A DNA stretch of 64,000 nucleotides, from NCBI RefSeq assembly GCF_009857815.1, contig NZ_WVVW01000002.1, forward strand, positions 496,001 to 560,000, read 5' to 3'. Source of the DNA: Pseudomaricurvus sp. HS19. GTDB taxonomy: Bacteria > Pseudomonadota > Gammaproteobacteria > Pseudomonadales > Cellvibrionaceae. The position numbers and the translations under genes were made by a program. Positions 47,713 through 58,326 of the stretch are shown here, in pieces. How positions within the stretch are numbered: position 1 is the stretch's first letter; the number at the start of each line of letters is the position of its first letter. The notes under the pieces were generated by a model. It searched no databases. It was not told the DNA's origin and was given only the letters and a program-made list of their open reading frames with translations.

Positions 47713-49026
47713 GTGGCCACGGTGCCGGTCCGCGCACAAGCCGCCACGGTACTGGCGGCGGTACTGCAACAGCAGGCATCGCTGGCCAGCCTGCTGCCAG
47801 CGGTAAGCGATAAGGTAGCGCCGGAGCAGCGCCCGCTGCTGCAGGAACTCTGCTTCGGCGTCTGCCGCTGGGCACCACAGCTGCAACTGCTGCTCAACCG
47901 GCTGCTGCAAAAACCGCTGAAGCCGAAAGACAGTGATGTGCAGGCCCTGCTGCTGATCGGCCTCTATGCCCTCAAGCACATGCGCACTCCGGATCACGCC
48001 GCCATCAGTACCGCGGTGGAGGCCTGCCGCTCGCTGAAGAAACCCTGGGCCGAAAAACTGGTGAATGGGGTGCTGCGCAGCTACCAGCGTGACCAGCAAT
48101 CTCTTGAAGAGTCGGTGGCCAACAGCCCGGCCAATCTTACCGCTCACCCCAACTGGCTGCGCAAACAGCTGCAGAACTTCTGGCCACAGCAGGCCGATCT
48201 GATCTTTGCCGCCAACAACGCCCATCCACCCATGACCCTGCGGCTGAACACCAGCCACCAAAGCCGTGACGACTACAGTGCGGCACTGCAACTGCCTCAC
48301 CGGCTTACACCTTTCAGCCCCTTCGGCATTACCCTCGACAGTGCCTGCGACGTACACACCATCGCCGGTTTTGATGATGGTCAGGTGAGCGTACAGGACG
48401 AGGCCGCACAGCTGTCTGCCGGCCTGCTGGACCTGCAGGGTGGCGAGCGGGTACTGGACGCCTGCTGTGCTCCGGGCGGCAAGACCGGTCACATCCTTGA
48501 GACCAGCGAGCGTTTACCGCAACCCCTGAGCGAAGTGGTGGCCCTGGATCTGGAGGAGCGCCGGCTGCAACGGGTGCGCGACAACCTGCAGCGTCTGCGC
48601 AAACAAGCCACCCTCATCTGCTGCGACGCGCTGGCGACGGATCAGTGGTGGGACGGACAGTTGTTTGATCGTATCCTGCTGGACGCGCCCTGCTCTGCCA
48701 CCGGCGTTATCCGCCGGCACCCGGATATCAAGTTACTGCGCAACGCCACAGATATTGCTAAGCTAGCGGCGCTGCAGCTGCAATTGCTGCAGGCACTGTG
48801 GCCCACACTGCGACCCGGTGGCCGCTTGGTTTACGCCACCTGTTCCGTGCTGCCCACTGAGAATAACGATGTCATCGCCGCGTTTGTCGCAGCAACCGAT
48901 GACGCGAAGCACCTGCCCATTGAGGCAGGCTGGGGCATCGACCAGCCCTTTGGCCGCCAACTGCTGCCACAGGTGGGCGGTCACGACGGCTTTTACTACG
49001 CTTGTCTGGAGAAGCTTGTCAGCTGA
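47713..49026 (+). CDS. rsmB: 16S rRNA (cytosine-967-C5)-methyltransferase RsmB
   Basis: A 437-residue protein: NusB-like N-terminal domain (about 1-140) and a Rossmann methyltransferase with DACCAPGGKTGHILE, LDAPCSATGVIRRHPDIK and VYATCSVLPTENNDV, the last two holding the two catalytic Cys. GTG start at 47713 immediately after fmt. One oddity: the usual ASAAP-like motif is ACCAPGGKT. Confidence 0.97.
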   Translation: MATVPVRAQAATVLAAVLQQQASLASLLPAVSDKVAPEQRPLLQELCFGVCRWAPQLQLLLNRLLQKPLKPKDSDVQALLLIGLYALKHMRTPDHAAISTAVEACRSLKKPWAEKLVNGVLRSYQRDQQSLEESVANSPANLTAHPNWLRKQLQNFWPQQADLIFAANNAHPPMTLRLNTSHQSRDDYSAALQLPHRLTPFSPFGITLDSACDVHTIAGFDDGQVSVQDEAAQLSAGLLDLQGGERVLDACCAPGGKTGHILETSERLPQPLSEVVALDLEERRLQRVRDNLQRLRKQATLICCDALATDQWWDGQLFDRILLDAPCSATGVIRRHPDIKLLRNATDIAKLAALQLQLLQALWPTLRPGGRLVYATCSVLPTENNDVIAAFVAATDDAKHLPIEAGWGIDQPFGRQLLPQVGGHDGFYYACLEKLVS

Positions 49027-49078
49027 CGGGAGTTGCCGGATTGCAGCGCATGAATAAGCAGAAGGTCATACCAGGACC

Positions 49079-50464
49079 ATGAAGATTATTATTTTGGGGG
49101 CAGGTCAGGTCGGCGGCACGCTGGCAGCCAACCTCGCCAGTGAAGCCAACGACATCACCATCGTCGATACCGATGAAGTGCGCCTGCGCGAACTGCGCGA
49201 CCGCATGGACATCGGTGTGGTGGTGGGTGAAGCCTCCTACCCCAGCGTGCTGGTACAGGCCGGCATTGAAGACGCCGACATGCTGATCGCCGTGACCAAC
49301 AACGACGAACTCAACATGATGGCCTGTCAGGTGGCCTATCGCCTGTTCCGCACCCCCACCAAGATTGCCCGCGTGCGCGCCAACCCCTACCTGGCGCGAC
49401 CGGAACTGTTCGGCAACGACGCCATTCCCATCGACGTGATCATCAGCCCCGAGCGACTGGTGAGCGATTACATCTTCCGCCTTATCGAACACCCCGGTGC
49501 CCTGCAGGTACTGGACTTTGCCGAAGGCAAGATTCAGCTGGTGGCGGTGAGGGCCTATTACGGTGGGCCACTGGTAGGCCAGGAGCTGAGTTTCCTGCGC
49601 CAGCACATGCCGTCGGTGGATACCCGCGTGGCGGCCATTTATCGTCGCGACCGCGCCATCACCCCGGAAGGCACCACCGTTATCGAGGCCGATGACGAAG
49701 TGTTTTTCATCGCCGCCAAATCCGATATCCGCGCCGTGATGAGTGAGCTGCGGCGGCTGGAAACCCAGTACAAGCGCATCACCATCGCTGGCGGCGGTAA
49801 TATTGGTTACCGCCTGGCACGCTCGCTGGAGTCACGCTACAGCGTCAAGTTGATCGAGTCCCGTGAAGGCCGCGCACGCTACCTGTCCGAGCACCTGCGC
49901 CGGGCCATCGTACTGCAGGGCAGCGCCTCCGACGGTGAGCTGTTGCTGGAGGAGAACATCGAAGATACCGATGTGTTCCTCGCCCTCACCAACGATGACG
50001 AGGCCAACATCATGTCATCCCTGCTGGCCAAGCGACTGGGCGCCCGCAAGGTGATGACACTGATCAACAACCCCGCCTACGTCGACCTGATTCAGGGTGG
50101 CGAAATTGATATCGCCATCTCACCGCAACAGACCACCATTGGCAGCCTGCTCACCCACGTGCGGCGCGGTGACATCGTCAACGTTCACTCCCTGCGCCGC
50201 GGCGCCGCCGAGGCCATCGAGGTGATCGCCCACGGCGATCAGCGCACCTCCAAGGTAGTGGGCAAGGCCATTGAGGATATCGACCTGCCGGCCGGGGCCA
50301 CCATCGGTGCCATACTGCGGGAGACCGAAAAAGGCAGTCAGGTACTGATTGCCCACGACAACGTTGTGATTGAAAACGGCGACCACGTGATTCTGTTTCT
50401 GGTGAACAAAAAGCACATCAAGGACATCGAGAAGCTGTTCCAGGTGGGCTTTACCTTTTTCTGA
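49079..50464 (+). CDS. trkA: Trk potassium uptake regulatory protein TrkA
   Basis: A 461-residue cytoplasmic protein made of two RCK units: NAD-binding [15 protein letters not shown] with the second-strand VDTD at residue 30, and a second [16 protein letters not shown] from about residue 233, each followed by a TrkA-C domain. It gates the TrkH channel in response to NAD(H)/ATP. Followed by trkH after 48 bases. Confidence 0.97.
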   Translation: MKIIILGAGQVGGTLAANLASEANDITIVDTDEVRLRELRDRMDIGVVVGEASYPSVLVQAGIEDADMLIAVTNNDELNMMACQVAYRLFRTPTKIARVRANPYLARPELFGNDAIPIDVIISPERLVSDYIFRLIEHPGALQVLDFAEGKIQLVAVRAYYGGPLVGQELSFLRQHMPSVDTRVAAIYRRDRAITPEGTTVIEADDEVFFIAAKSDIRAVMSELRRLETQYKRITIAGGGNIGYRLARSLESRYSVKLIESREGRARYLSEHLRRAIVLQGSASDGELLLEENIEDTDVFLALTNDDEANIMSSLLAKRLGARKVMTLINNPAYVDLIQGGEIDIAISPQQTTIGSLLTHVRRGDIVNVHSLRRGAAEAIEVIAHGDQRTSKVVGKAIEDIDLPAGATIGAILRETEKGSQVLIAHDNVVIENGDHVILFLVNKKHIKDIEKLFQVGFTFF

Positions 50465-50512
50465 TCTGCATCGACTGCGAACCGATAACGACGCCGAGAC
50501 CCGAATACGACT

Positions 50513-51958
50513 ATGCATTTTTCCGTTATTTTTCGCGTATTGGGCATATTGCTGATGCTGTTCAGCCTGACCCTTTTTCCACCGATACTGGTATCGATGT
50601 GGTTCCAGGATCACAACCAGCTGGCCTTCTGGTGGGCGTTTATCATCACCTTTATCACCGGCCTGGTGATCTGGTTTCCGGTCCATCGCAGCAAACAGGA
50701 CCTGCGTACCCGCGACGGCTTCCTCATCACCGCCCTCTTCTGGTCGGTGCTGGGGCTGTTCGGTTCACTGCCGTTTATGTTCAGTCCCGGGCTGGAACTG
50801 TCGTTTACCAACGCTGCCTTTGAATCCATCTCCGGCCTCACCACCACCGGCGCCACAGTAATCACCGGGCTCGATGCGCTGCCCAGGTCACTGCTCTACT
50901 ACCGTCAGCAGCTGCAGTGGCTGGGTGGTATCGGGATCGTGGTAATCGCCGTGGCGATTCTGCCCATGCTCGGCATCGGTGGTATGCAGCTCTATCGCGC
51001 CGAAGCACCGGGGCCGGTGAAGGACAACAAACTCACGCCGCGCATTACCGAAACCGCGAAAGCGCTGTTCTTTATCTACGTGAGCTTCACCATCATCTGT
51101 GCCGTGGCCTATCGCCTGGCCGGCATGGACTGGTTTGATGCGATCGGCCACTCCTACTCCACCGTGGCCAACGGCGGCTTCTCCACCCACGATGACAGCA
51201 TGCACTACTTCGACAGCCCGCTGATCCTGTTCATCTGCGCGGTGTTTATGATTATTGCCGGCGCCAACTTTGCCCTGCACTTCCTGGTGTGGCGGGAGAA
51301 GAGCCTGCGCCACTACTTTGCCGATGCCGAATTCCTGTTCTATTTTGGCTGGGTCATTGCCATCACCCTGATCACCACAGTCACACTGACGCTCACCGGA
51401 ACCTACAGCGCCGGCACCAGTGCCATCATGGCCTTCTACAACCTGGCCTCCACCATGGGTACCGCCGGTTTTGCCTCCGACTTCAATGAGTGGCCGGTAT
51501 TCCTGCCCTACATGCTGTTTCTGACGGCGTTTATCGGTGGCTGCGCCAGCTCTACCGGCGGCGGCATGAAGCAGATCCGCGTCCTGCTGCTCTACAAACA
51601 GGGGGTGCGGGAGATTCACCGGCTGATTCACCCCAGCGCCATCATGTCCATCAAGGTGGGCAAGGTGTCGGTTTCCGACCGGGTGATTGAATCCGTGTGG
51701 GGGTTCTTCGTGATGTACGTGGTGGCTTTCACCATCATGTTCCTGGTGTTGATCAGCACCGGCCTCGACCTGAAAACCTCCTTTTCAGCCGTGGGTGCTG
51801 CCATCACCAACCTCGGCCCGGGCATGGGCGACGTGGCGTCACACTACGCCGAGCTCAGTGGCACCGCCAAATGGGTGCTCTGCTTTGCCATGCTGCTGGG
51901 ACGACTGGAGGTGTTTACCCTGCTGGTGCTCTTCAGCCCCATGTTCTGGCGTCGCTGA
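50513..51958 (+). CDS. trkH: Trk potassium uptake protein TrkH
   Basis: A 481-residue inner-membrane protein with about ten helices and four re-entrant P-loops; visible pore motifs include GLTTTGATVI, STVANGGFSTHDDS, LASTMGTAGFASDF and ITNLGPGMGD. It conducts K+ inward with TrkA. Having trkA and trkH adjacent gives a full uptake system in one operon. It ends 5 bases before the convergent acyltransferase gene. Confidence 0.97.
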   Translation: MHFSVIFRVLGILLMLFSLTLFPPILVSMWFQDHNQLAFWWAFIITFITGLVIWFPVHRSKQDLRTRDGFLITALFWSVLGLFGSLPFMFSPGLELSFTNAAFESISGLTTTGATVITGLDALPRSLLYYRQQLQWLGGIGIVVIAVAILPMLGIGGMQLYRAEAPGPVKDNKLTPRITETAKALFFIYVSFTIICAVAYRLAGMDWFDAIGHSYSTVANGGFSTHDDSMHYFDSPLILFICAVFMIIAGANFALHFLVWREKSLRHYFADAEFLFYFGWVIAITLITTVTLTLTGTYSAGTSAIMAFYNLASTMGTAGFASDFNEWPVFLPYMLFLTAFIGGCASSTGGGMKQIRVLLLYKQGVREIHRLIHPSAIMSIKVGKVSVSDRVIESVWGFFVMYVVAFTIMFLVLISTGLDLKTSFSAVGAAITNLGPGMGDVASHYAELSGTAKWVLCFAMLLGRLEVFTLLVLFSPMFWRR

Positions 51959-51963
51959 GTGGG

Positions 51964-52872
51964 TTACTGCTTCTTGTAGGGATTGGACATGCCCTTGGGA
52001 AACTTGCGGTAGCGCTTGTACTCCCACTGGTACTGCTCCGGCACCAGCCGCACACAATTCTCCACGGTACGGTTGAGCGCCGCGAGCGCCTGTGCGCTGT
52101 CACCGCTGTAGATCTCATCGTCTGCCGGCTGGAAGTGGATTTCAAACCCACCCGGCACGCGCTGGGCGAAGCCTGCCATTATCCTGCAACCGGACCGCTG
52201 CTGCAGGTTGTGCACCAGTGTCATGGTCAGGGCCGGACGGCCAAAGAAAGGGGCAAAGTCACCGCCGCTGGGGGCCGGAACCTGATCCGGCAGGATGCCG
52301 CTCACACCGCCACTGCGCAGGGCCTTGATCAATGCCGCCACGCCACGGTTATTGGTGGGCACCAGTGTGGCACCATTCTTCTCCCGGGCATCACGGATAA
52401 CGGCTTCAAACGAAGGCATGTTGGGAGGCTGGTACAGGCTGGTCACGTGAACCCGCGTTTCCACATAGAGACCAAGCACCTCCCAGTTGCCCAGGTGGGG
52501 AGCGAGGATGATCAGGCCCTGGCCTGACGCCAGTGCCTCATCCAGCAGGTGCTCGTTATAGACCCCCTTGATACGCGACTCCGTCCAGGAGAGATCCCGC
52601 AGCCACACGGCACCGGTCTCCAGCGCCAGTTTGCCGGTCTCCATCATGCTGACCCGCGCCAGGCGCCGGCGCTCCGCATTACCCAGTTCCGGGAAGCTGA
52701 TCTGCAGGTTTTGCAGGGTGACCCGGTACTGCTCGGTGCGCAGCAGGAAGGCCGTCAACCCGAACAGGGCACCAAGGCCACGGCTGACCGGCAGCGGCAG
52801 CATGGCGCTGAGCCGCAGCATGGCCAGGGCAAACTTTTCCTTAAACGGGACGGGAACTTGGGTATCGGTCAT
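51964..52872 (-). CDS. Lipid A biosynthesis acyltransferase, HtrB/LpxL family
   Basis: A 302-residue protein with one N-terminal membrane segment (about 22-42), the acyltransferase motif APHLGNWEVLG (HX4E) near residue 128, GVSGILPDQVPAPSGG and FFGRPALTMT. It adds a secondary acyl chain to lipid A. The locus corresponds to the htrB-like gene near glyQ in P. aeruginosa. Start at 52872; the open frame continues 66 codons upstream without a family-like sequence. Which chain it transfers cannot be told from sequence. Confidence 0.93.
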   Translation of the reverse strand: MTDTQVPVPFKEKFALAMLRLSAMLPLPVSRGLGALFGLTAFLLRTEQYRVTLQNLQISFPELGNAERRRLARVSMMETGKLALETGAVWLRDLSWTESRIKGVYNEHLLDEALASGQGLIILAPHLGNWEVLGLYVETRVHVTSLYQPPNMPSFEAVIRDAREKNGATLVPTNNRGVAALIKALRSGGVSGILPDQVPAPSGGDFAPFFGRPALTMTLVHNLQQRSGCRIMAGFAQRVPGGFEIHFQPADDEIYSGDSAQALAALNRTVENCVRLVPEQYQWEYKRYRKFPKGMSNPYKKQ

Positions 52873-53090
52873 GGATGTGGGCTTTCTCCGAATGGCAGCG
52901 AAGCTTAACCAATGGTCTGTGGAGCAACAACTCCTGACGCCGGCGCTAAACAGAATTATGGTCCCAAACGCCCCATTGGCGGGGTTTTTCGACCCATTCC
53001 TTGGTCGGCAAGGGCCCCAGAGGCTATAATCCCGCCCTTGTTTTTTCACCCATTGAAGACGCCATACCAAGGCCGGAGGGACAGACAGCC

Positions 53091-54074
53091 GTGTCTGAGA
53101 CCAACAAACCCGATGTCAGCACCTTTCAGGGGCTGATCCTCGCTCTGCAACAATACTGGGCTCGTCAGGGCTGTGTCGTACTGCAACCACTGGATATGGA
53201 AGTGGGCGCCGGCACCTTCCACCCCGCCACCTTCCTGCGTGCCGTGGGCCCGGAGACCTGGAACGCCGCCTATGTGCAGCCTTCCCGCCGCCCCACCGAT
53301 GGCCGCTACGGTGAAAACCCCAACCGCCTGCAGCACTACTACCAGTTCCAGGTGGTGATGAAGCCGTCGCCTTCCAACATCCAGGAGCTCTACCTGGATT
53401 CCCTGCGCGAGCTGGGCGTGGATCCCCTGATCCACGACATCCGCTTTGTGGAAGACAACTGGGAATCCCCCACCCTGGGGGCCTGGGGCCTGGGCTGGGA
53501 AGTATGGCTCAACGGTATGGAAGTCACCCAGTTCACCTACTTCCAGCAAGTGGGCGGTATTGAGTGCTTCCCGGTCACCGGTGAGATCACCTACGGTATC
53601 GAGCGTATCGCCATGTACCTGCAGGGCGTGGATTCCATCTACGACCTGGTGTGGACCATTGGCCCGGATGGCAGCAAGGTCACCTATGGCGATGTGTTCC
53701 ACCAAAACGAAGTGGAGATGTCCCACTACAACTTCGAAGAGGCCAATGTGGAGTTCCTGTTCCAGACCTTCGACGTCTGCGAGCGCGAAAGCCAGCGCCT
53801 GATCGAAAAGAACCTGCCACTGCCCGCCTACGAAATGGTGATGAAGGCCTCCCACGCCTTTAACCTGCTGGACGCCCGCCACGCCATTTCCGTCACCGAG
53901 CGCCAGCGCTACATCCTGCGCGTGCGCACCCTGGCCCGCGCCGTGGCCCAGGCCTACTTCGACGCGCGCCTGAAGCTGGGCTTCCCGCTGGCGGAAGAGA
54001 GCGCTAAACAACAGGTTCTGCAGCAGGTTGCTGAAGCCGGTAAAGAGAGCAACAACGAAGGAGATGCACAGTAA
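53091..54074 (+). CDS. glyQ: Glycyl-tRNA synthetase alpha subunit
   Basis: A 327-residue class II synthetase subunit: [67 protein letters not shown] (motif 2), [14 protein letters not shown] (motif 3). With GlyS it charges tRNA-Gly as an alpha2beta2 enzyme. GTG start at 53091 preceded by GGAGGG. Its stop overlaps the glyS start (TAATG). Confidence 0.97.
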   Translation: MSETNKPDVSTFQGLILALQQYWARQGCVVLQPLDMEVGAGTFHPATFLRAVGPETWNAAYVQPSRRPTDGRYGENPNRLQHYYQFQVVMKPSPSNIQELYLDSLRELGVDPLIHDIRFVEDNWESPTLGAWGLGWEVWLNGMEVTQFTYFQQVGGIECFPVTGEITYGIERIAMYLQGVDSIYDLVWTIGPDGSKVTYGDVFHQNEVEMSHYNFEEANVEFLFQTFDVCERESQRLIEKNLPLPAYEMVMKASHAFNLLDARHAISVTERQRYILRVRTLARAVAQAYFDARLKLGFPLAEESAKQQVLQQVAEAGKESNNEGDAQ

Positions 54075-56155
54075 TGGCTAAGGATTTTCTGGTCGAGCTG
54101 GGCACTGAAGAGCTGCCACCAAAAGCGCTCAAGAATCTGATGCAGGCGTTTACCGCCGGTGTCGAGGCTGGCCTCAAGGGTGAGTCTCTCAATTTTGACA
54201 GCATTAAAGGCTACGCCAGCCCCCGTCGCCTGGCTGTAGTTGTGCGCGCACTGGATGAACAGACCCCGCTGCAGGAAGCGGTGGTGTGGGGCCCACCCGC
54301 CAAGATCGCCTTTGATGCCGAAGGCAAACCCTCCAAAGCGGCCGAAGCCTTCGCCAGCAAGAACGGTATCAGCGTCGCTGAGCTGAAAACCGAAAACGAT
54401 GGCAAGGCCGACAAGCTGGTGTTCCGTTCCACCGTCGGTGGCGCAGCCACCAGCACCCTGTTGCCAGGTATTGTCAGCGGCTCCCTCGACAAGCTGCCCA
54501 TTCCCAAGCGCATGCGCTGGGGTGCCAGCCGCACCGAGTTCGTGCGCCCTGTACACTGGCTGGTGATGCTGCTGGGTGACGAGATTGTCGACGGCGAAAT
54601 CCTCGGCCTGCACGCCTCCTGCGCCACCCGCGGCCACCGTTTCCACTACGACCAGGTGCTGGAGATCCAGAACGCCGACGACTACCTGCAGAAGCTGCCG
54701 GAAATCGCCAAAGTGGTGGTGGACTTCGATACCCGCCAGGCACAGATCCGCGAGCAAGTGACCGCCGAAGCCCAGAAAGTGGGCGGCGTTGCCGTGATCG
54801 ATGACGACCTGCTGGACGAAGTGACCGCGCTGGTGGAGTGGCCTGTGGCGCTCACCGGCCGCTTCGAAGAGCGTTTCCTGGCCGTGCCGCAGGAAGCCCT
54901 GATCTCCTCCATGAAGGAGCACCAGAAGTATTTCCACGTGGTGGACGCCAGCGGCAAGCTGATGCCCTACTTCATCACCGTCTCCAACATTGTCAGCCAG
55001 GACCCGGCGCAGGTGATCGACGGTAACGAGCGGGTGATCCGCCCGCGCCTGTCCGATGCCGCCTTCTTCTTCGAGACCGACAAGAAAACCTCGCTGGCGG
55101 ATTTCCGCGAGCGCCTGAAACCCATCGTCTTCCAGGCGCAGCTGGGTTCCATCTTCGACAAGACCGAACGCGTTGCCGCGCTGGCGGCCTACATTGCCGA
55201 CCAGATTGGCGCCGACAGCGGCAAGGCGCAGCAGGCCGCACAGCTGTGCAAGTCCGACCTGGTCTCCGACATGGTGGGCGAGTTCGATGACATGCAGGGT
55301 CTGGCGGGTTACTACTACGCCCTTAACGAAGGCATCGACGCCGAAGTGGCGGCGGCGCTGAAAGAGCACTACCAGCCGAAGTTTGCCGGCGATGAGCTGC
55401 CAGCCACCACCACCGGTACCATCGTGGCGCTGGCGGATCGCGTCGATACCCTGTCCGGTATTTTCGGTATCGGCCAGAAACCCACCGGCTCCAAGGATCC
55501 CTTCGCACTGCGTCGCGCCAGCGTGGGTGTACTGCGCCTGCTGGTGGAGAAACAGTTGCCACTGGACCTGAAAGCACTGCTGGCCAAGGCGGTTGAACTG
55601 CACGGCGACAACCTCAGTGCCGATGCGGACACCGTCAACACCGCCTTTGCCTACATGGTGGAGCGTTTCCGCGCCTGGTACGAAGAGGACAAAATTCCCG
55701 CCGAGGTGTTCCAGGCAGTGCAGGCCAAACAGTTGTCCCAGCCGCTGGATATCCACAGTCGCGTGCAGGCGGTAAACGCCTTCCGCCAGCTGCCGGAAGC
55801 CGAAGCGTTGGCGGCCGCCAACAAGCGTGTCTCCAACATCCTGGCCAAGGCCGATGAAGCCATCACTGATACCATCAACAACGACCTGCTGCAGGAGAGT
55901 GCCGAGCAACAACTGGCGCAGAAGCTGAAGGAGAAAGCGGCAGAAGTTGCCCCGCTGTTTGCGGGCAACGACTACACCGCCACCCTGGCGGCGTTGGCCA
56001 GCCTGCGCGAGCCGGTGGATGCCTTCTTTGATCAGGTGATGGTGATGGCGGACGACAGCGCCCTGCGCAACAACCGCCTGGCCCTGCTCAGCCAGCTGCG
56101 CAACCTGTTCCTGCAGGTGGCGGACATCTCGCTGCTGGCTGCCAGCAAAAACTGA
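54074..56155 (+). CDS. glyS: Glycyl-tRNA synthetase beta subunit
   Basis: A 693-residue protein: FLVELGTEELPPKALKNLM, YASPRRLAVVVRALDEQ, SSMKEHQKYFHVV, KTERVAALAAYIADQI, and a C-terminal tRNA-binding region from about 560. Shares one base with glyQ, so translation is coupled. In P. aeruginosa gmhB follows; here plsC follows directly. Confidence 0.97.
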   Translation: MAKDFLVELGTEELPPKALKNLMQAFTAGVEAGLKGESLNFDSIKGYASPRRLAVVVRALDEQTPLQEAVVWGPPAKIAFDAEGKPSKAAEAFASKNGISVAELKTENDGKADKLVFRSTVGGAATSTLLPGIVSGSLDKLPIPKRMRWGASRTEFVRPVHWLVMLLGDEIVDGEILGLHASCATRGHRFHYDQVLEIQNADDYLQKLPEIAKVVVDFDTRQAQIREQVTAEAQKVGGVAVIDDDLLDEVTALVEWPVALTGRFEERFLAVPQEALISSMKEHQKYFHVVDASGKLMPYFITVSNIVSQDPAQVIDGNERVIRPRLSDAAFFFETDKKTSLADFRERLKPIVFQAQLGSIFDKTERVAALAAYIADQIGADSGKAQQAAQLCKSDLVSDMVGEFDDMQGLAGYYYALNEGIDAEVAAALKEHYQPKFAGDELPATTTGTIVALADRVDTLSGIFGIGQKPTGSKDPFALRRASVGVLRLLVEKQLPLDLKALLAKAVELHGDNLSADADTVNTAFAYMVERFRAWYEEDKIPAEVFQAVQAKQLSQPLDIHSRVQAVNAFRQLPEAEALAAANKRVSNILAKADEAITDTINNDLLQESAEQQLAQKLKEKAAEVAPLFAGNDYTATLAALASLREPVDAFFDQVMVMADDSALRNNRLALLSQLRNLFLQVADISLLAASKN

Positions 56156-56181
56156 GGTGAGCACCAACTGGTAATCACCTT

Positions 56182-56219
56182 GCCAGGGAGCAGCCGGCTG
56201 TACGCGGTTGCTCCCTGGC
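56182..56219 (+). other. Stem-loop after glyS
   Basis: GCCAGGGAGCA (56182-56192) pairs with TGCTCCCTGGC (56209-56219). No T tract follows, so it may stabilise the glyQS transcript end or be a weak terminator. Confidence 0.4.
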
Positions 56220-56275
56220 GCTGACTCTACGGGCTATAGATCACTACAACCAATAAACCACTACGGATAGTCCCT

Positions 56276-56989
56276 ATGCTGCTGTTCCGCGCCCTGCTGT
56301 TCTACACGGTCTTCAATATCACCGCTGTTATTGTTGGTCTGGTGGGACTGCCTCTCAGCCTGCTGCCCTACCGCATCCGCGGCCAGTGGTTTATTACCTT
56401 TAATCGCGTGGTGATCTGGTCACTGCGCTGGATCTGTGGCGTAAAGATCCATATCCGCGGCATTGAACACCTGAAGCAGGATTCGCCCGTGGTGATCATG
56501 GCCAAACACCAGTCCACCTGGGAGACCATGTTCCTGCAGCTGGCCTGTCACCCCGTCTCCACCATCCTCAAGAAAGAGCTGCTGCGCGTGCCATTTTTTG
56601 GTTGGGGCCTGGCGGCACTGCGCCCCATTGCCATTGACCGCAGCAACCCCAAGGCCGCACTGAAGATGGTGAAGGAGATGGGCGAAAAGCGCCTCGCCCA
56701 GGGCAATAACCTGCTGATCTTTCCCGAAGGTACCCGCACACCGGTGGGACAAGCAGGTAACTACGCCCGCAGCGCCGCCGACATCGCCATCAGTGCCGGC
56801 GTCCCCATCCTGCCCATCGCCCACAACGGTGGCGTCCACTGGCCCATGCATGACATCCGCAAATATCCTGGCACCATCGAGATGGTCATCGGCGCCCCCA
56901 TCAACCCGGAAGGCCGTAACAGCAAACAGCTGACCGAAGAGGTGAAGAACTGGATCGAGGGCGAGATCGCCAATATGCCGGTACGTTGA
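56276..56989 (+). CDS. plsC: 1-acyl-sn-glycerol-3-phosphate acyltransferase
   Basis: A 237-residue membrane-associated enzyme: N-terminal membrane helix (about 5-30), MAKHQSTWETMFLQ containing the HX4E acyltransferase box, RPIAIDRSNPKAAL and FPEGTRTPVGQAG (the EGTR substrate motif). It makes phosphatidic acid from lysophosphatidic acid. It corresponds by position to the lysophosphatidic acid acyltransferase gene near glyS in P. aeruginosa. Confidence 0.93.
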   Translation: MLLFRALLFYTVFNITAVIVGLVGLPLSLLPYRIRGQWFITFNRVVIWSLRWICGVKIHIRGIEHLKQDSPVVIMAKHQSTWETMFLQLACHPVSTILKKELLRVPFFGWGLAALRPIAIDRSNPKAALKMVKEMGEKRLAQGNNLLIFPEGTRTPVGQAGNYARSAADIAISAGVPILPIAHNGGVHWPMHDIRKYPGTIEMVIGAPINPEGRNSKQLTEEVKNWIEGEIANMPVR

Positions 56990-57102
56990 TCGGTTCGCCC
57001 GACAACGTGCCCCAGCCAGCCGTCAGTAACGACCCTGTTGGCAAACCGCCCCGTTTGGGGCCACACTGATACTACTCCTTTTGCGGCTGGTGGCGGATTG
57101 CC

Positions 57103-57738
57103 ATGTCCTCGCTGACTGAAATTGCCGGTGTCTCGCTCACCACCTTTTTCGCCACCATCGGGCCGCTGGATATTGCCGCCATGTTTGCGGCCCTCACCAC
57201 CCACCAGACCCCGCGCGAGAAAAGGGTTATTGCCCTGCGCGGCGTGCTGATCGCCACCGTCATCCTGCTGATCTTCGCCCTCTCCGGCAAAGCCCTGCTG
57301 TCGACGCTGGGGATTTCACTGGCGGCCCTGCGCACCGCCGGCGGTATCCTGCTGTTGCTGATCGGTATCGAGATGGTGTTCGCCCGCAGCTCCGGTGTCC
57401 TCTCCACCACCCATGACGAAGAAGAGGAAGCCATCGGCAAACCGGATATCTCCGTCTTCCCGCTGGCGACTCCTCTTATTGCCGGTCCCGGCGCCATGGG
57501 TGCCGCCATTCTGCTGATGGCGGACCAGGCGGGCGATATCCGCGGCCAGGCGGTGGTGATTGCCTCGCTGCTGGCCATACTCCTGGCCACACTGGTATCC
57601 CTGCTGCTGGCCGGGCGCATCAATCAGTGGCTGGGGGTTACGGGTATGCACGTGATTACCCGGGTGATGGGCGTGCTGCTGGCGGCACTGGCGGTGCAGT
57701 TTGTGTTTGACGGGATTGCGCAGAGCGGGTTGCTATAG
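57103..57738 (+). CDS. MarC family integral membrane protein
   Basis: A 211-residue protein with six hydrophobic helices and the MarC/UPF0056 motifs FFATIGPLDIAAMFAALT, GGILLLLIGIEMVFAR, FPLATPLIAGPGAMGAAILL. Despite the name MarC is not involved in antibiotic resistance; function unknown. Start ATG 57103. Stands alone; convergent with the PilZ-like gene across 188 bases without an evident gene. Confidence 0.93.
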   Translation: MSSLTEIAGVSLTTFFATIGPLDIAAMFAALTTHQTPREKRVIALRGVLIATVILLIFALSGKALLSTLGISLAALRTAGGILLLLIGIEMVFARSSGVLSTTHDEEEEAIGKPDISVFPLATPLIAGPGAMGAAILLMADQAGDIRGQAVVIASLLAILLATLVSLLLAGRINQWLGVTGMHVITRVMGVLLAALAVQFVFDGIAQSGLL

Positions 57739-57926
57739 GTGCCCCCTCGTTTCATTACTTGTGATGCTTAGTTTTACAGTAACGAGCGAGAGACATGAAA
57801 TTTGCCAGGAACAGCTATGTCGCCGTGTGATTTTCCTGTGTCATTCGGTGGTAGGGACGGGGCTATCGCCGGCTCTTCGCTAGCGCAGCGATAAGGTGCA
57901 TTCTCAGGTTTGTGCTATAAAAATTC

Positions 57927-58313
57927 TCAGCTGTTAACACCATATCGATCACTGTGATTTTCCCTTTCGCCGAGCAACCGATCCACTTCCTGCAAGGCAA
58001 GCAGCAAGCGCGTCCCGACAGTTTCCAAATTGAATTTGAGGCCGTAGTGGCTCCCAACTTCTGTTTCGTTAGCGTAGACAATCGTTGCCGGAATCAATTC
58101 GTCCTTAAGCTGTATGGGGTCACTGTTGTAGCTCAGGGATACGGTACATTGGCTTGCCTCCGGTAAACGCTCATAGCGGAACAGCCCCATACCTACGTGA
58201 TTGTAATTAAGGGCAACCGTGTCGTAATGGTGGCCATCAATCAATACCGAGACTTTGAAATCAGGGTCGCATAGCCAGCGCGGCAGGTGTCGTTTGCCAC
58301 CGGATTTGTCCAT
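57927..58313 (-). CDS. PilZ-like domain protein
   Basis: A 128-residue protein starting MDKSGGKRHLPRWLCDPDFKV. R-x-L-P-R followed about 25 residues later by LNYNHVGMGLFR resembles the PilZ c-di-GMP-binding arrangement (RxxxR then D/NxSxxG), but the second motif is non-standard (NxxxxG), so c-di-GMP binding is uncertain. The start at 58313 follows AGGAG by seven bases. It lies 13 bases downstream of the HD-GYP phosphodiesterase gene, which supports a link to c-di-GMP. Confidence 0.62.
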   Translation of the reverse strand: MDKSGGKRHLPRWLCDPDFKVSVLIDGHHYDTVALNYNHVGMGLFRYERLPEASQCTVSLSYNSDPIQLKDELIPATIVYANETEVGSHYGLKFNLETVGTRLLLALQEVDRLLGERENHSDRYGVNS

Positions 58314-58326
58314 GGTATAGCTCCTG

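Noticed and set aside
53954-56167. 737-codon open frame on the minus strand across glyS
   Set aside because: It is an antisense shadow: glyS on the plus strand has full family similarity, and the opposite frame is open only because of GC-rich codon usage.
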